Shown one piece after another: positions 12,944 through 25,160 of a stretch of DNA of 59,093 bases (its first letter is position 1; every line of letters starts with the position of its first letter). The notes beneath the pieces are model-generated. The model was not told where the DNA came from. It was given only the letters and a program-made list of their open reading frames with translations, and did no database searches. Position numbers and translations under genes: made by a program. Origin of the DNA: Schizophyllum amplum (Eukaryota > Basidiomycota > Agaricomycetes > Agaricales > Schizophyllaceae); the NCBI GenBank assembly GCA_007026445.1, contig VDMD01000134.1:1-59093 (forward strand), in the 5' to 3' direction.

Positions 12944-15900
12944 GTCGGCAGGGGCGGCGTCGGGTGAGACGACGGCGGGGGACGAGGGGAGGAGGTGGTG
13001 AGATGAAAGACATGGCGGTATATATACCAGCGATTAACCTCCATAGAACCGAAAAGGGCGATAGCAGGGAGCGAGGCAAAATGCGCGGTCATCGGCTCAC
13101 GGCGCTGTGACTCGCTTTGACATCAGCCAGTCCCATTTGGAATCGTGCCATCATCCCTTCATCACCACTATTTCCGGTTTAGGTCTTACGCCCGTTTTAG
13201 GCGCCCCGACGCTCGACCACCCCCTGCCCAATCTTAGCTCCCGCGCGAGACGCGAGCGCAATGTCAGCCGCCCCTCCGGCGCCCTGTTCTTTCGACTAGG
13301 CCGCCTCCTCTCGCGCGCATCCATCCCCCGGGCCTGCCAGCCTCCCTCCGCGCTTCTGTGACACCGGACCTCCGCCCATCGATATATTACCATTGTTCAT
13401 CGCACAATCATCGCAATTTTCGCCAATGTCCGGTCCATTATTCTCATCCGTCACTCTCGGTACGCCGCACCGCGCGCCGCGTAAACCGGAGCAAGGATGT
13501 CGGCCACACCTGCTGATCACTGCAGTCACCTTCGATTCGTATTGTCCGCTTCCCGCTCTCAATAAACACCAGCGCACCGAATTCTCGCGTCCGCGAGTTG
13601 GACTCATCAGAAGGCATCCTGAAGACGTACACGTCGTGAACACGCATACGATGAGTCAGATACATGCCTGCACGGACGACCGACAGTCACTGTGCATTTT
13701 TATTGCGTGCTCGTGCGCACCATACAGAATCGCATCCATATCGATGCCCGTGGCCGCGGCATTGCACGACGAACGGTGAAGGACCCTGGCCCTGCGAAAC
13801 ACGGATTTTACGCCATTCGTGCCCGCCACATACCACCGGTGGCCCACGGGCGCTTAACATACCAGCTAGCGCCGGCGCTTTGCGCGCGCAGAACTGCTGT
13901 TGACCTCCGAGGACTTCGAGGCACTGCTTGCGCAGCGCTCAAGGACCTTGGCAACCCGACCTTGCACAGCACCCCATGATCTGGCGCGTCGCGCATCGGT
14001 ATCCTCAGCAACGTCCCATGCATCGTGGCCGTCTCAACAAACCTCCCTGATGGCGATTTTCACTGTATGATCCTCAATTCAGTCAGCGCCCGATTCACTG
14101 CACAGCCCTTGGGGGATTCGCGTTCCCGCGGATACCTCTACTTCCTGGCTATCTACCGCCCACCTATCTTGAGCCCGTCTTGGTCGGTCGTCCTCGCCGA
14201 GTTGGACGCGCCGGCTGACGCCTTTGTGCGCACCGGGCGTGCCCGCACTCTCGGCGACAGCATGCATCCGACGTGGCCGCCTCCCCGTCGGTCGGTCTTC
14301 GTCAGCAAATACGAATGCTTCCCAATCCCCCAGCAAACGTTTTGACACGTTCGAACGTGATCACCACCGAAAATCCGGGATCCCCAAGATACTTCCGTGC
14401 CTTTGGGGCCACCACCAAGGACCCATATTGCACAGCCACGATCACTGTGCCTCGATGGGCCGGCGGCAGCCCACGTGCGCTTCATTCCGTCTCCGCCTGT
14501 TTTAACGTCATGATGATCTCCGTTGATGCCCTTGACCCCTCCACCTAATTTTCGTGCTCGCTGTCTGAATTTTTCCACCTCGGTGTTGTGCTCGGGTTGC
14601 GCAGCGCCACATTTTTGCTCGCGCTCCACCGCGAAAACAGGTCTGGTCTCGCGGCTGCACTCCGTCCGAATCACCGCGGTAATTTATCGCCTGCTGTTGA
14701 TCGTCTCGGATGGAATTCGTCCTTCCATCCGCATCACTCTTGCCCCTTCCATTGTTTTTTGTCTCCATTTTCACGCCCACTGGATCCCTTGCCTCGCCTC
14801 ACCAATATGCATACGAAGCACGCGGATCTTCCCCCTCCCTCATGCTCTTCAATTTTTAATCTCCATTTCCATGTCTACGCCGCGATATCCATGTCTATGA
14901 TGACGTTTGCGCACACGGTGAGCGGGTCGATTTCTCTGTCAGGCGGGATCCTTCCGTGTATTACTTTCCGCTGAAGGTCGTTCAGACGTCATCGCGACCT
15001 CACCTCAAGCATGCTCGCGAAATGAATCGATCTTTGGCGGCGACCAAGCTGCACGTCGCGACCGCTATCACTGCCCACGCATGCGACAATGACGACGCCC
15101 GGTCGTGCGCAGGATTAGACTTGGAGTAAGCTATACTTACGGTCTGAAGCGTCAGTTGCTAGTAAAGCTCTACATCATCACTGAAGATTCTTGTCAGCCC
15201 CAACGTCCATCGCGAGCGAGCTGTTGACCCACTCCAAAGTCCCGCTACATCAGCTTTTGCTCAACACCGAGCAAAGCATCGCGTTGATGCTGTCGCTACA
15301 CAACGTCGAGCTCGTGGCCGATAGATTGCGGCGTGTATTGCACCCGGAGCTGTTGCGCCGCTCAGCCTGCATGCGCCTCGATAGGTACAGTACTCTTTCT
15401 AAGCTCAACTACTCTTCAACACCCTTCCTACTAGTCCTGTTCTACTCATTCTATCACAACGCCCGCGACCGCTCATCTCGGAGTCCCACCCTCCATAGCC
15501 GCTGTCCTCGTCTCAGCCGACTATCAGTCGCCGACGACGTGCGGCCCGGTTCCTTAGGCTCACCGAATGCTGTAAGGTGTGAACGCGCGGGGGTCTAACG
15601 CCTTCGACGCAGCGTTCTGTCGTCCGGTCATGATGAGGGCTGGCGGCGTCGGTGCTTCGCTGGTCGCGGGGCGACGTTGCGGGCGGCCTCAGAAAGTTGA
15701 ACATCTGCCTGACCGTGGGAGATTGATGACATCGAGGCGCGCCGCCGCCGATCGTCGAACACTGTCGGCGCGCTCGTCCCAAACCACGATGCGCGACTGG
15801 TGCAGGCCTACTATCTTCACTTCCGTCATTTACGCTTTGGTGGCGGGACTCTGGATCTCCTCGAAGTCTGCTGAACCATGCACATTGATGCCCACTCTGA

Positions 15901-18900
15901 GTAGAGAACATCGACCTACCGTTCGCCGGAGTTTTCGCTTCGTTAGTGGAACGCTACCGCTGTTCTCGACTGGGTCTCGCTTTTCTCTACTGGCTCTCGC
16001 TGTTATCGACTGCCTCACAAGCCGAATACGTTTGTCTGTCGTCGGCTACGGAAGTCACCAGGTGCGCGCCCGGACGCGCAATCGCCGACATTGCGCTCGT
16101 ACGACTTCCACTTCCCGCTCCCTCCGGCTCCGGCCAAGCTAGACATACAGGAAGACAGCTTACGCCGAGCCCAAGGAGGGGAAGGTTGGTCAATTTTCGC
16201 TGTCCATAACGACATCGTCTCGGCGCTCATGGGAACACATATTCACGGTTGTTCCCAAGGAAGTCTCTTACTCTGACGGCGGAGGGTCTAATGTCATTGC
16301 TAGTGGCGCTGCCGCCTACTGGTCATTGGCGTGCAACTTCCAGAACGACGGTGCGCAGAATTCGTCATCCTCAAGGCCCACTTAGCACGTTGATCGCAGG
16401 ATGCAGACGATGCATACGGTCACAGTGCAAGCCTTTCCTGCTTAGCTGTAGCCTCAGGATCCATGCCGTGAGTACGCCGTCTCCATATTCTCTTGCTTTG
16501 CGTGCAACAACACAACATTCCTGCTTACTTTGCCCGCCAGCTCATGGGGTGTATTGCCGATGCAACACTGGTCCATGCGCTTGAGCAGCATAGACAGGCC
16601 GACGCCTTCGAGAGCGGCTCTGACATGCGCAACTCGCGAAGACCCAGCGGTTCGCCAGCTTACCCTGCATTCCCTGCAAGGCGCATTGAATTTGAAGAGC
16701 TGTGCGCCGCCGCCGTCGCCGTGCTATCGCAGTTACTGCAGTTCAAAACTTTTCACCGTATTTGTTCTGTACGGTTGAGAGGCACTACTTACACGACTTA
16801 TAAAAGTAAGTGTTCACGCAAGTTGATTCTGCTTGCCAGCACCCTGGAGAGCGTCACGGTTCTGACTCATGGAGGCCGGGACGCTACCTGAGTCGATGAC
16901 CGGGCTTCTCTTTCTCAGTATGGGCAGTGCGCTTTGCTTGAAGTTGGAACCCGTACGTGCCCCTAGCCTATGTCTGATTTGGTTGATAACTCACACTGCC
17001 TCCAGTTTCGCAGAGCCAGCATCTTGCCCACGGAGTCGCGCCCAAAGCCAAGCGTTTCGACAGCTGAGTTGTTTGAAGCATCGCCGAAGCGTAGGCTTTC
17101 GAGGTGCAATGCCGTAGGTGCGTACTCCCAAAGACTCCCAAGTATACATGGAATACTGTACATGCACATCGCACATGAGCTCAAATGGACTCTCGAGGAC
17201 TTGAATTTTATGACCAAGTATCGCAAGAGGACTTCTTGTTCGACGCTTTTGGAAACCTTTGTTCTGATCCCTCGAGCAGTGCCACCGCGTATCTAGATGA
17301 ACCTTATCTGGGTGCTTCTCGATAAGATAATCGACCGATCCGGTACTTGTTCCTGATGGCGGTCAGCATGCTGACACCGCACTCTCGCGGACGCCGGACG
17401 GTGAGAATATTTTTTTCTCCGTCCTCCGTCCAGGTGATTGAAGGTGATTGATTGACTTCGTGCCTCTCCTTGCGCGGCGCGCCGGCGTCGACTCTGTGCG
17501 CGGACGTCCGACGTTACGGCGCATGTCTGGATCGTTGGCGTGCTGAAGATCCCGCATCGAGCCGCGTATCATCTGCTGGGGATGCTGACGATAGGAACTC
17601 ACCCGACGTCCCGGTCGTCTCAGCAGAAAATACATCGAAACTGTCGACCTCGCAGACCGAATCACTGAACACCACTCGTGACGAGGACCTCCTCGGTGTG
17701 CTGTAGCTCAACGTTGACCAATCGCAGCGTCCCGTGCCTCCGACAGTTGGACGAGCTATACAGCTTTGAAATGGCGCCAGGCGCTTGTCGATCTTCTGGC
17801 CATCTCAAGGTGCTTTCTACGGCTTTCTTCCACCTATCACGTGCGGTTCTGGAACCGTTGACCATACTAATCCTGGCCTCTTCTGCTGCTGCTGTCGACG
17901 GCTCCTTAACCGCACCACTCGGATGGATTCCTTCTTCGCATTCTAACCGTGCCCAGCTACCAAGCAGCCTCGCGGCGGAAATGGTTCCGGAACTACCTCA
18001 ATGTCGACCACGACCAAGATCGATATGTTTCGCCCCGGACCCGGGGAAGCTATCTATCGCCTCGACCCCCACAATTGCTGTGGCGCGCAGTGATAGGCGC
18101 CCTGCCTCGTCACTGCGCAATGACTTTGCACGACTGCGCTCATACAGCACGAGGCACGTTTGACCTCTGGCTCAGCGTCCCGTGACTGGCTTCTTCATGT
18201 TTGCTGGTACTGTGTTGGTACTGCGCCCCTCTCCGCTCTCATCCTGCTGACGGCGGAGCTTCATAGCCCTCCTGCCAAGTCAACCGTGGGCTCGATGCCC
18301 GTGCATGGTTGGCACATGTGTGCTCTTGTGAAGTCCAGGGTGATTCCATTGAGCTCCCAAGGCTCCTGGCACCCATCGTTCTCGGCTATGCTGTCCCTGC
18401 GTCGACCGTGACCGTAGCGAGCCCCCGGTACACCGCATCCCACGGGCGACAGCGACTTCGAGGGCCGCATAGGAAGCTGTTCACCCGGGACCTATCTCGT
18501 TCAAGCTTCATTCCAGCTTCATTCAGTGATCATTGACTTGCGCGGCGTACCCGATGATCCTGTACTACGGTCTTTGCTCTGGTCCTACTCTGTTCCAATG
18601 AGAGTCCATTTGGAGTTCTACTGCAGGGAATCTCGGTACTGTATTGTATTCATTATTTTAACTGGCCTTCTCGTCCGACGCGTGACCGTCTGCCTTACCT
18701 CCCTGAACTTTCTCGAGTCATGGCCCTGCTCCCCCGCTGACTACTATCCCGACAATACCATACAGCAGCATCTTCCAAATTCCGCGCCTATACGGGAGTT
18801 AGCCAGCAAAGGCGTGCTGTATGACTACGCCCTGAGTAATCCCCTTACTTGACTGCTTACCCGATCTCGTTAGCCCACCTCAGCCCACCCACCAAGCCAG

Positions 18901-19695
18901 TGTGGGTCCTGTCAATAAACTACCAGAACCCCGAGACGGACGCACGCCCAAGACACGCAACTCTGACGTCTGGCTGTGGTGAGCGAGCTCGATTTTCCGC
19001 GACAGTCGATAAGACAAGACCTTCCGAATCGGGAATATGCGCCGGCCCAACCGATTCGGATGACGACACCTGGCCCGGATTTCTTCCGAGCCCCCCTTCG
19101 CCCTGCTCGCCGTCTCGGGGGACGCGGCGCGCAGGGTGTCACCCGGGCGTGTGGCATCGGGAGAGAGCCGCGCCGTCAGCGTGCTGGTGTCGACAGCATG
19201 ACGTGTCGGCGAGTGCCCGGCTGCTCATCGGGCCTCGGCGGTGACATGTTCTGGATGACAACGCGTCGTTCGCGACTTGTCCGCTTGGCGGTGCGCGGCG
19301 GATGCGGTAGGCGCGCGAGTGAGTGGAACATGCGAGCAACGACAGAAATCCACCGAGCCACCGAGGATGAAAATTGCTGTGGGGAATGGAAACGAACGTT
19401 GCTCATCGAAATATGGACTTCGTTGTTCTCAGAAGAGAAACTGTTGTTCGAGGTCACGTATACGGTCTTTTTGCATTGATTCAGATCCTAGCGATCTTTT
19501 TGAGTATGTAGACCAGAGTCTATGAGAGCGTGGTATGAGTCGATGAAGGAAATATACTGTACTGATATGCGTACGGTGCGAGGGATGCGATATAATAAAA
19601 TAGATATGTGAAGGACTGAGATGGCCATGGACGTGGAGGCTATGAACGAAGCAGGCTATGAACGGAAATAGGCAGACCTCAAGGTGTGAAGAGGA
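12944..19695. other. 6.75-kb interval between the two cyclin paralogues, no supported gene
   Basis: This is the largest gap in the window and forms the whole upstream region of cyclin copy 1. Many frames stay open for 100-190 codons because of high GC, for example 15579-16142, 17678-18163 and 18976-19479 on plus, but they lack an ATG at the 5' edge, recognisable motifs or consistent splice junctions. The stretch 15190-17300 has short intron-like segments (acceptor-like YAG tracts every 100-250 nt) and could hold a decayed gene, but I could not assemble one. About 19480-19695 is probably the 3' untranslated region of cyclin copy 2 (AATAAAA near 19595). Confidence 0.45.
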
Positions 19696-20679
19696 TCATA
19701 TCCGGATGGAAGCAGGCTGGTGCGACACTGTATGTGCGCGTTGGGGGAATGTGGGAATGTGGATACTCCGGAGCAGGTCGAGGGCTGCATTTCGATGGTG
19801 CGACTTTGCTGGTGGGGGCGACTCCACCAGAGTCGAGGGCGTCTGTGGTGACGGCGAGCAGGACGCGGACGAGCTCGATGACGACGATGAGTCGACCTCC
19901 ATCTCGTCGATGTCCACCTCCATGGCCTCCGGCAGGCGCTCGTGGTGGTGGTGACGGTGGTGGTGGTGGACATGATGATGGTGATGGTGATGGTGGACGT
20001 GGTGGCTGTTGAGGGATGTGATCGCCTCGTGATGCGCCATAATGTCCGCCTCGGAGACGGAAAGCTCGAAGTTGAGGACCTCGAGGAACTCGCGCTCTAT
20101 ACGGCCCACGTCGCGCTTGCCGAAGACGCCGGTGCAGAGCGCCCAGTGGACGTTCTTGAGCGTAGAATCGTTGGTGTACTGCAGAGATAATCAGTATGCG
20201 ATGGAAGAGAGGGAGGGGGGGCGCCACTAACCTTGCTCGCCACCATGAGAGCGCCAAGGAAGACACGCTCATGCGCCCACTCTTCCAGTGCGATGGAGAT
20301 GTGGGGCCGGGCACGATCGATGTAGGCCAGTGTGGTCAAGATCGTGGGCATGGTCACTTCGGCACGGGTGATGACCGTGTTCACGAAGGACGAGAAGGAC
20401 TGCAGCTGCTTCGTGGGGGAACGGCCCCTTGCGTGGGGGCGGCCCATGGCGAAGTCGACAGTCTCGGCGGTCTGCTCGACAACATAGTCTGAAGAGGGGG
20501 TAAGTTTATTGTTTACAATGAATGATTTTCAGGTACGCACCGATGACCTGCCTGGAGACCTTGGTCTCGACGAGCTCCAGAATGCTGGAGGAATGATGGG
20601 AGACATCGACGAGCGATGCTGGGTGGACCCTCGAGCTGGAGGAGGAGGCGCTGGAGGTGGAAGCCGGCGAGTAAGACAT
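19696..20679 (-). CDS. Pcl/Pho80-type cyclin, copy 2, with histidine-rich tail
   Basis: This is a second Pcl-type cyclin on the same strand as copy 1. The ATG at 20679 gives MSYSPASTSSASSSSSRVHP, then ASLVDVSHHSSSILELVETK and VIDYVVEQTAETVDFAMGRP. The cyclin box is FSSFVNTVITRAEVTMPTIL, TTLAYIDRARPHISIALEEW and AHERVFLGALMVASK, and after an intron NVHWALCTGVFGKRDVGRIE and REFLEVLNFELSVSEADIMA. After the box comes a stretch of about 24 residues that is nearly all histidine (roughly 19945-20015 on plus), then an acidic/serine tract (MEVDIDEMEVD and poly-Ser) and the conserved NAALDLLRSIHIP shared with copy 1. It probably partners Pho85-like kinase. The His-rich insert is absent from copy 1 and its role is unknown. 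Confidence 0.9.
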
Positions 20680-22427
20680 GGCTGCAGTGGCTGAAGGGGG
20701 CGGCGGGCTGTGGACTCACCGGGTTGGCGCTCGGCGCTATTTATTGAGGCGCGAAATCGTGGCGATCGGAGAGAGTCAAGGCTGACGCAGACGTGATGAG
20801 TAACGTGAGTTTTCTCGAGTCACGGCATCACTCGCGCGTTCCGAGCCGCGGCATGACCGGCAGCGCGCCCTGTCAGTGCCAGCCGGGAGACGTCAGCCGA
20901 TACACGGCGGCTCGTCATCATCGCCGACCCGACTCACCTCCCCCACTGCGCTTGTGCGCGGCACGGCTGCTGCGAGGACTGCGACCTCCCTCTTCCCAGC
21001 AGGCTGCACAACAGCCGCAGCTCCACGATTCAACACCCTCAAGGCAGTGCGCTACTATTCTATCGACCTCGCTGCCGTTGACCCGGTCATCCTCAGTCAA
21101 TTTGCCGCGCGCCCGGTTCTCAACCGCCCCCACCTTTTCGGCCCCGTGACTAAGCCAACAGTTATTCAGCCTTCATTCGGGCCTACTGCTAGATACGATG
21201 ACCAAGGCGTTCCATGACTCAGTCCTAGCGTTCGCCATCCTTGTGCACTATTCTACTAGCTTCCGACCCCTTCCTGCCGTCTCTGACGATACGCCAACGT
21301 CGTCCCCCCCTCGCGCCCCCGTGAGAAGGGACATCCCGATTTGGAAGGATTTTTATTGATACGCTGCAAAATGTGGCTGTGCGTTGATGCGCCCTTCCCA
21401 AAACGGACTGTCGCCTTTGTTTCATTCCGCGAGGCACGCACGCCGTTGCTACGAAGAAAAAAATGCCCGCCGGCCGGAGTCCGCGGCGCAACGTTGCATC
21501 TGCAGCGCGTCTTGATCCTTTTGGATGCCGATCCCACCGCTGTTTCCTCTCTCGCGCCATTGCAGAAATTTGGAGAGCGGCTTTCACCGCCAGTCTCATC
21601 CGCCAAAGACTCTTGACTGATGGTTTCACGCTGATTCAGCGCTCAATCAGCTTTCGAGGATGCCATCCTGCATCGCGTGCGTGGCCCATTCAAATATCAC
21701 GCCAGGCCAGCGCCAACCTGGCGCGCCGAACACGCGCGTCGTATGCATTCAATGCATCGCGGTGGCGGGATGGCCTATCGCCCGCACCATCGTCCAATCG
21801 AGAGAGGCCATCAGATGCCCTCGCCCAAGGCTGCCGTATGCAGGCTTATGCAGGGCGTGGGGTACCCGCTCCCCCTCCCATCGCCACTCAGAAGCAGGAA
21901 TTCTGCGCGCATGGACGGTGCGCGAATCTTACGCTGCACCGTGCACGCTCACTCCTCGCTTTTTTGGCCGGCAAGGTCCCACGGCGCGACACCTTCATTC
22001 GGCAGGTGACCGCGCGACGGCGTACGCCGGCACGGCAACACGCGGAAGCGGGTGTCCCGGACCGACGTGCCCCAACGGTACGCGTCCCTCGCCGTGAGTC
22101 GGAGTCTCTAAAGCTAACCGGTGCAATTTAGCCGCTCGCGCTACTTGCGCATTGACGAGAGATGGTGCCGCTGTTCCACGGACACGGACAAGTCATCCTG
22201 GCGGCACCCTGGCGCGCCGAGCGAGGCCCGACGTATGCCGCACACAGGAAGGCTTCCTCGTATGGCCTCACGTTGGAATTTGGCGTTCGCTGCCAGTGAT
22301 ATCTTCATCCATGCGTGACCCGCGTACATTCTAGATCGTCTTCATCTTGACTTCCATCTCGACGATCTGTCAAATTGTCTCCGGATTGTGACCGCCGGTC
22401 TTACCACGCCCAGGATCTTCCGAGGAC
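20680..22427. other. Gene-free region upstream of cyclin copy 2
   Basis: This holds the cyclin copy 2 promoter region (from 20680) and GC-rich sequence in which no frame has a recognisable product. It runs up to the 8-bp target-site duplication CCGAGGAC at 22420-22427 that borders the transposon on its left. Confidence 0.5.
22420..22427 (+). repeat. Left target-site duplication of the hAT-like element
   Basis: The 8-mer CCGAGGAC directly abuts the left terminal inverted repeat and is identical to the 8-mer at 23155-23162 directly abutting the right one. Confidence 0.88.
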
Positions 22428-23154
22428 TAGAGCTCGGTATGTAACTACGATGTTAGTAACATATGTATAAAACCCCTGTAAGTAACTAGTGAATAATAGT
22501 TACTCACTCGAGGGTCTCTGAAGGTGTGTTAATTACTGTTAAAAACCTTCAGGTGTCAGGAAGTAGTGCAGTGGCTTGGGCGGCATGGATGAAGCCCATA
22601 GAGGCGTGCCAGAGGCGGATGGCTTGCGAAGGGCGGAATCTCGCTGCGGGTCGGTCCGAATATCAACCCGGCGTGACGTTGCTGACAGTGACAGCGCCTC
22701 CCAACTGCGCGTTTCCGCCTTTCGTCACCGTGTGCGACGCTCTCTGGCGGCACAGCTATAAATCAGAGTGTTTATTCATCTGGCACTACTACCAACAGGA
22801 TCTCTAAAGACCCTGATGAACCTTCCGGGATCCCCCATCCTTGCAATATGCTTCAGGATGAGCCTCGGGCTCATCCCAGTTCTACTCCATATTGTAGCCT
22901 GAGACACGAGGGCTTTCTCTAACCAGGCAGTTACCAATGACAAGGCTAGCTAGTATGATGACCGCAACGCCCATTGGGAGTGACGAGTGTAAGTATACAC
23001 GAACTTACACTTTATACAATGTTAATATCTCATTTCTAACATGTAAGTTATGTTAATTACTCCGGGTTATTAACTCCAGTTACACACACGTGTGAGTAAC
23101 TAGTTACAAGTTACTCACATACACAGGCCCCGATGAGTTTTATACCGAGCTCTA
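22428..23154. mobile_element. Non-autonomous hAT-like DNA transposon (MITE-like), complete
   Basis: The element is bounded by perfect 13-bp terminal inverted repeats: TAGAGCTCGGTAT at 22428-22440 and its reverse complement ATACCGAGCTCTA at 23142-23154. It is flanked on both sides by the identical 8-mer CCGAGGAC (22420-22427 and 23155-23162), a target-site duplication of the length made by hAT transposases; TA(G)-initial termini also fit that superfamily. The 727-bp body has no transposase-like frame. Subterminal parts are AT-rich and packed with GTAAC/GTTAC motifs on both strands (22440-22550 and 22985-23120), the usual position of transposase-binding repeats. A 9-bp stem (GGATGAGCC/GGCTCATCC, 22856-22876) with a 3-nt loop sits inside. 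The intact duplication and repeats suggest a fairly young insertion mobilised in trans. Confidence 0.88.
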
Positions 23155-23162
23155 CCGAGGAC
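23155..23162 (+). repeat. Right target-site duplication of the hAT-like element
   Basis: CCGAGGAC immediately follows the right terminal inverted repeat and matches the left copy at 22420-22427 base for base. Confidence 0.88.
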
Positions 23163-25160
23163 CTGCTGTATCTTCGAACTCTTCGCCTGGTTTCTTGCAA
23201 CATCACGAAGGCGACCTGCATATCTGATCGCCGCCGCTGCAATCACCGTCCACTTCGTGCCCATTTCGCCTGAACGTGTGTCCCTGCGGTTGACGACAGT
23301 CTCGACCAGGCGGGAAGCGTACACGTAAATCGATGCGATATGTGCAATATTCTCCCGTCGCTTCGCCTTCTGCGTCGTACGCTGCCTTCCATTGTTCAAT
23401 ATCACTTTTCGCCTTTGTTCCCTCAACATACACGCCTCTTAATTACGTCTGGATGACCCGTGTTCCCACACGACGCCTCCCCGCCCCGCCCTCGTGCCCT
23501 CATCGATCCATATCGGTCGTCGCCACGCTCATTGTCGGTCTCACACACCAACCATGGTCCATGGTTCGTGTTCGCCGTGCGATCTTTAGTCAAGGTGCGC
23601 CGCCTGGGCACTGACCGTGCAGACGCTGATGCAGGCGTATCTTGTGCCCCGTATCCACCGTTTGCGGGGTACCCGAGGGCGTGCTAACAGTGCCATGTAC
23701 CCCTACTTGCGTATCAGGCGCCCCCATGGCGGCGGCGGGAAGGCGGGACGGTACACAGTATACTGCGGAGAAGGCTTTTGCAGCAGCATTCGCATCGCCT
23801 GCACGCCTTCTATTCGACGGTCTTATTGACGCCGACACATCTACTTCGATGATTCAACTGCGTCTGACTCTCTATTGCGTATCGGTAACTCCTTGGTCGG
23901 CGGTCGGTTATGTTGTGCCCACACCTTTCACCGCTTTTCACGCCTGCCTTTCACACATAATCTAATGACTGCAACTGCCTTCAGTCGTTGAAACGTTGAG
24001 GTGGCGTGCGCCGCCTTCGACATGTGTATTGTCGCCCTCAGCTTCGGGCCCTCGCCGGTCATTTTCAGTCCTCGCCTCACAAAACTTGAGGGTAGTCAAG
24101 ATGATGAAGGACAGAATCTGTCGCTTTGTGGCCCAAGACATCTTTCCGAAGATCGCACACTCCTTGGCATACAAGTTGGAGGCTGTTCTGGTTGTTCGTA
24201 TGAGCACAGCGATATTGCTCAACACGTTATATTCCGAGCGGCAAGCTGAATTAATCTCGCCATCTCGCTGCGTGATATGGAGTGCACACTCGTCGCTAAG
24301 TACACCGTGTACCACCCGTGTACACGAACTCACAAAAAAAAAGAAACTCGAACGTTACATCACGTGACTGACATGTGCGATCACGCGGCGGACTCTCTTC
24401 GCGTCGTGTCGGCCCGGACGACCGTTTCTTCGACTCCCGCCATTTCCGAGCACAAACATCTGCCTTGCAGCCTGCTTGCTGCCGTTCACCTGCCGACCTT
24501 TAGCAGTAGCAGCGATGTCCATTGCTGCGTGGCGAAGCTTCACATCAAATGACAGCGCACAATCTCAGTCTGGAGGCAGGCAGGCGCCTAGGTGGCCCAT
24601 GTTATGATGTTAACAGCATCTGTATCCCATGGTCTTGCATGGTCCTGAAGTTCATTGAAAGACCTGTCGGTCACTAATTATGACGGGCTGGTCTCATTCA
24701 TCAGTAAAGTGGTGTGTGGCGCTACAATGCTAATCATGAACATCTGGGCGCGGGTGCTGATGACTTTCACAGCATGGACAACCCACCTTCCTCGGATGAA
24801 TTCCTCTCCACCCTAGCTGTTCGCCTCACGCATGGTGGTGGGCTTGGATGTTCTGCGCGACTCGTACGAACAGCGCCGGGCGCGCAGCTCGGGCAGTCGG
24901 AAAGCGGAGGGGGATTGCACGCGGAACGAGCCGTCCCTGAGTGTGCCTTCATTAAATGCTTTCCGGTCCCATCAAGCGTGCGTGCAAGGAGCCTAAACGT
25001 CGTCGATTGTCTCCTCGAGAGGCGGGAGGCGGGGTCGCGGTCAAGGCCCAATGGAGCGGGACCGAAAATTTGTCTTATCAACAATACTCCTGTCTACTGT
25101 CGACGAGCAGGCGGGGAGGGGGCTGCGTTCTCCTCCTACTACCATCCACGGTCGCCAGCC
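23163..25160. other. Gene-free region between the transposon and the GT25 gene
   Basis: No coding gene is supported in these 2 kb. A palindromic TCACGTGA (E-box CACGTG at 24361-24366) lies about 0.8 kb upstream of the glycosyltransferase start. The last few hundred bases are its probable promoter and 5' leader. Open frames here lack recognisable motifs. Confidence 0.45.

Noticed and set aside
17678..18163. 161-codon frame in the cyclin interval
   Set aside because: Begins at GTG, no splice or domain evidence, composition like flanking non-coding sequence.
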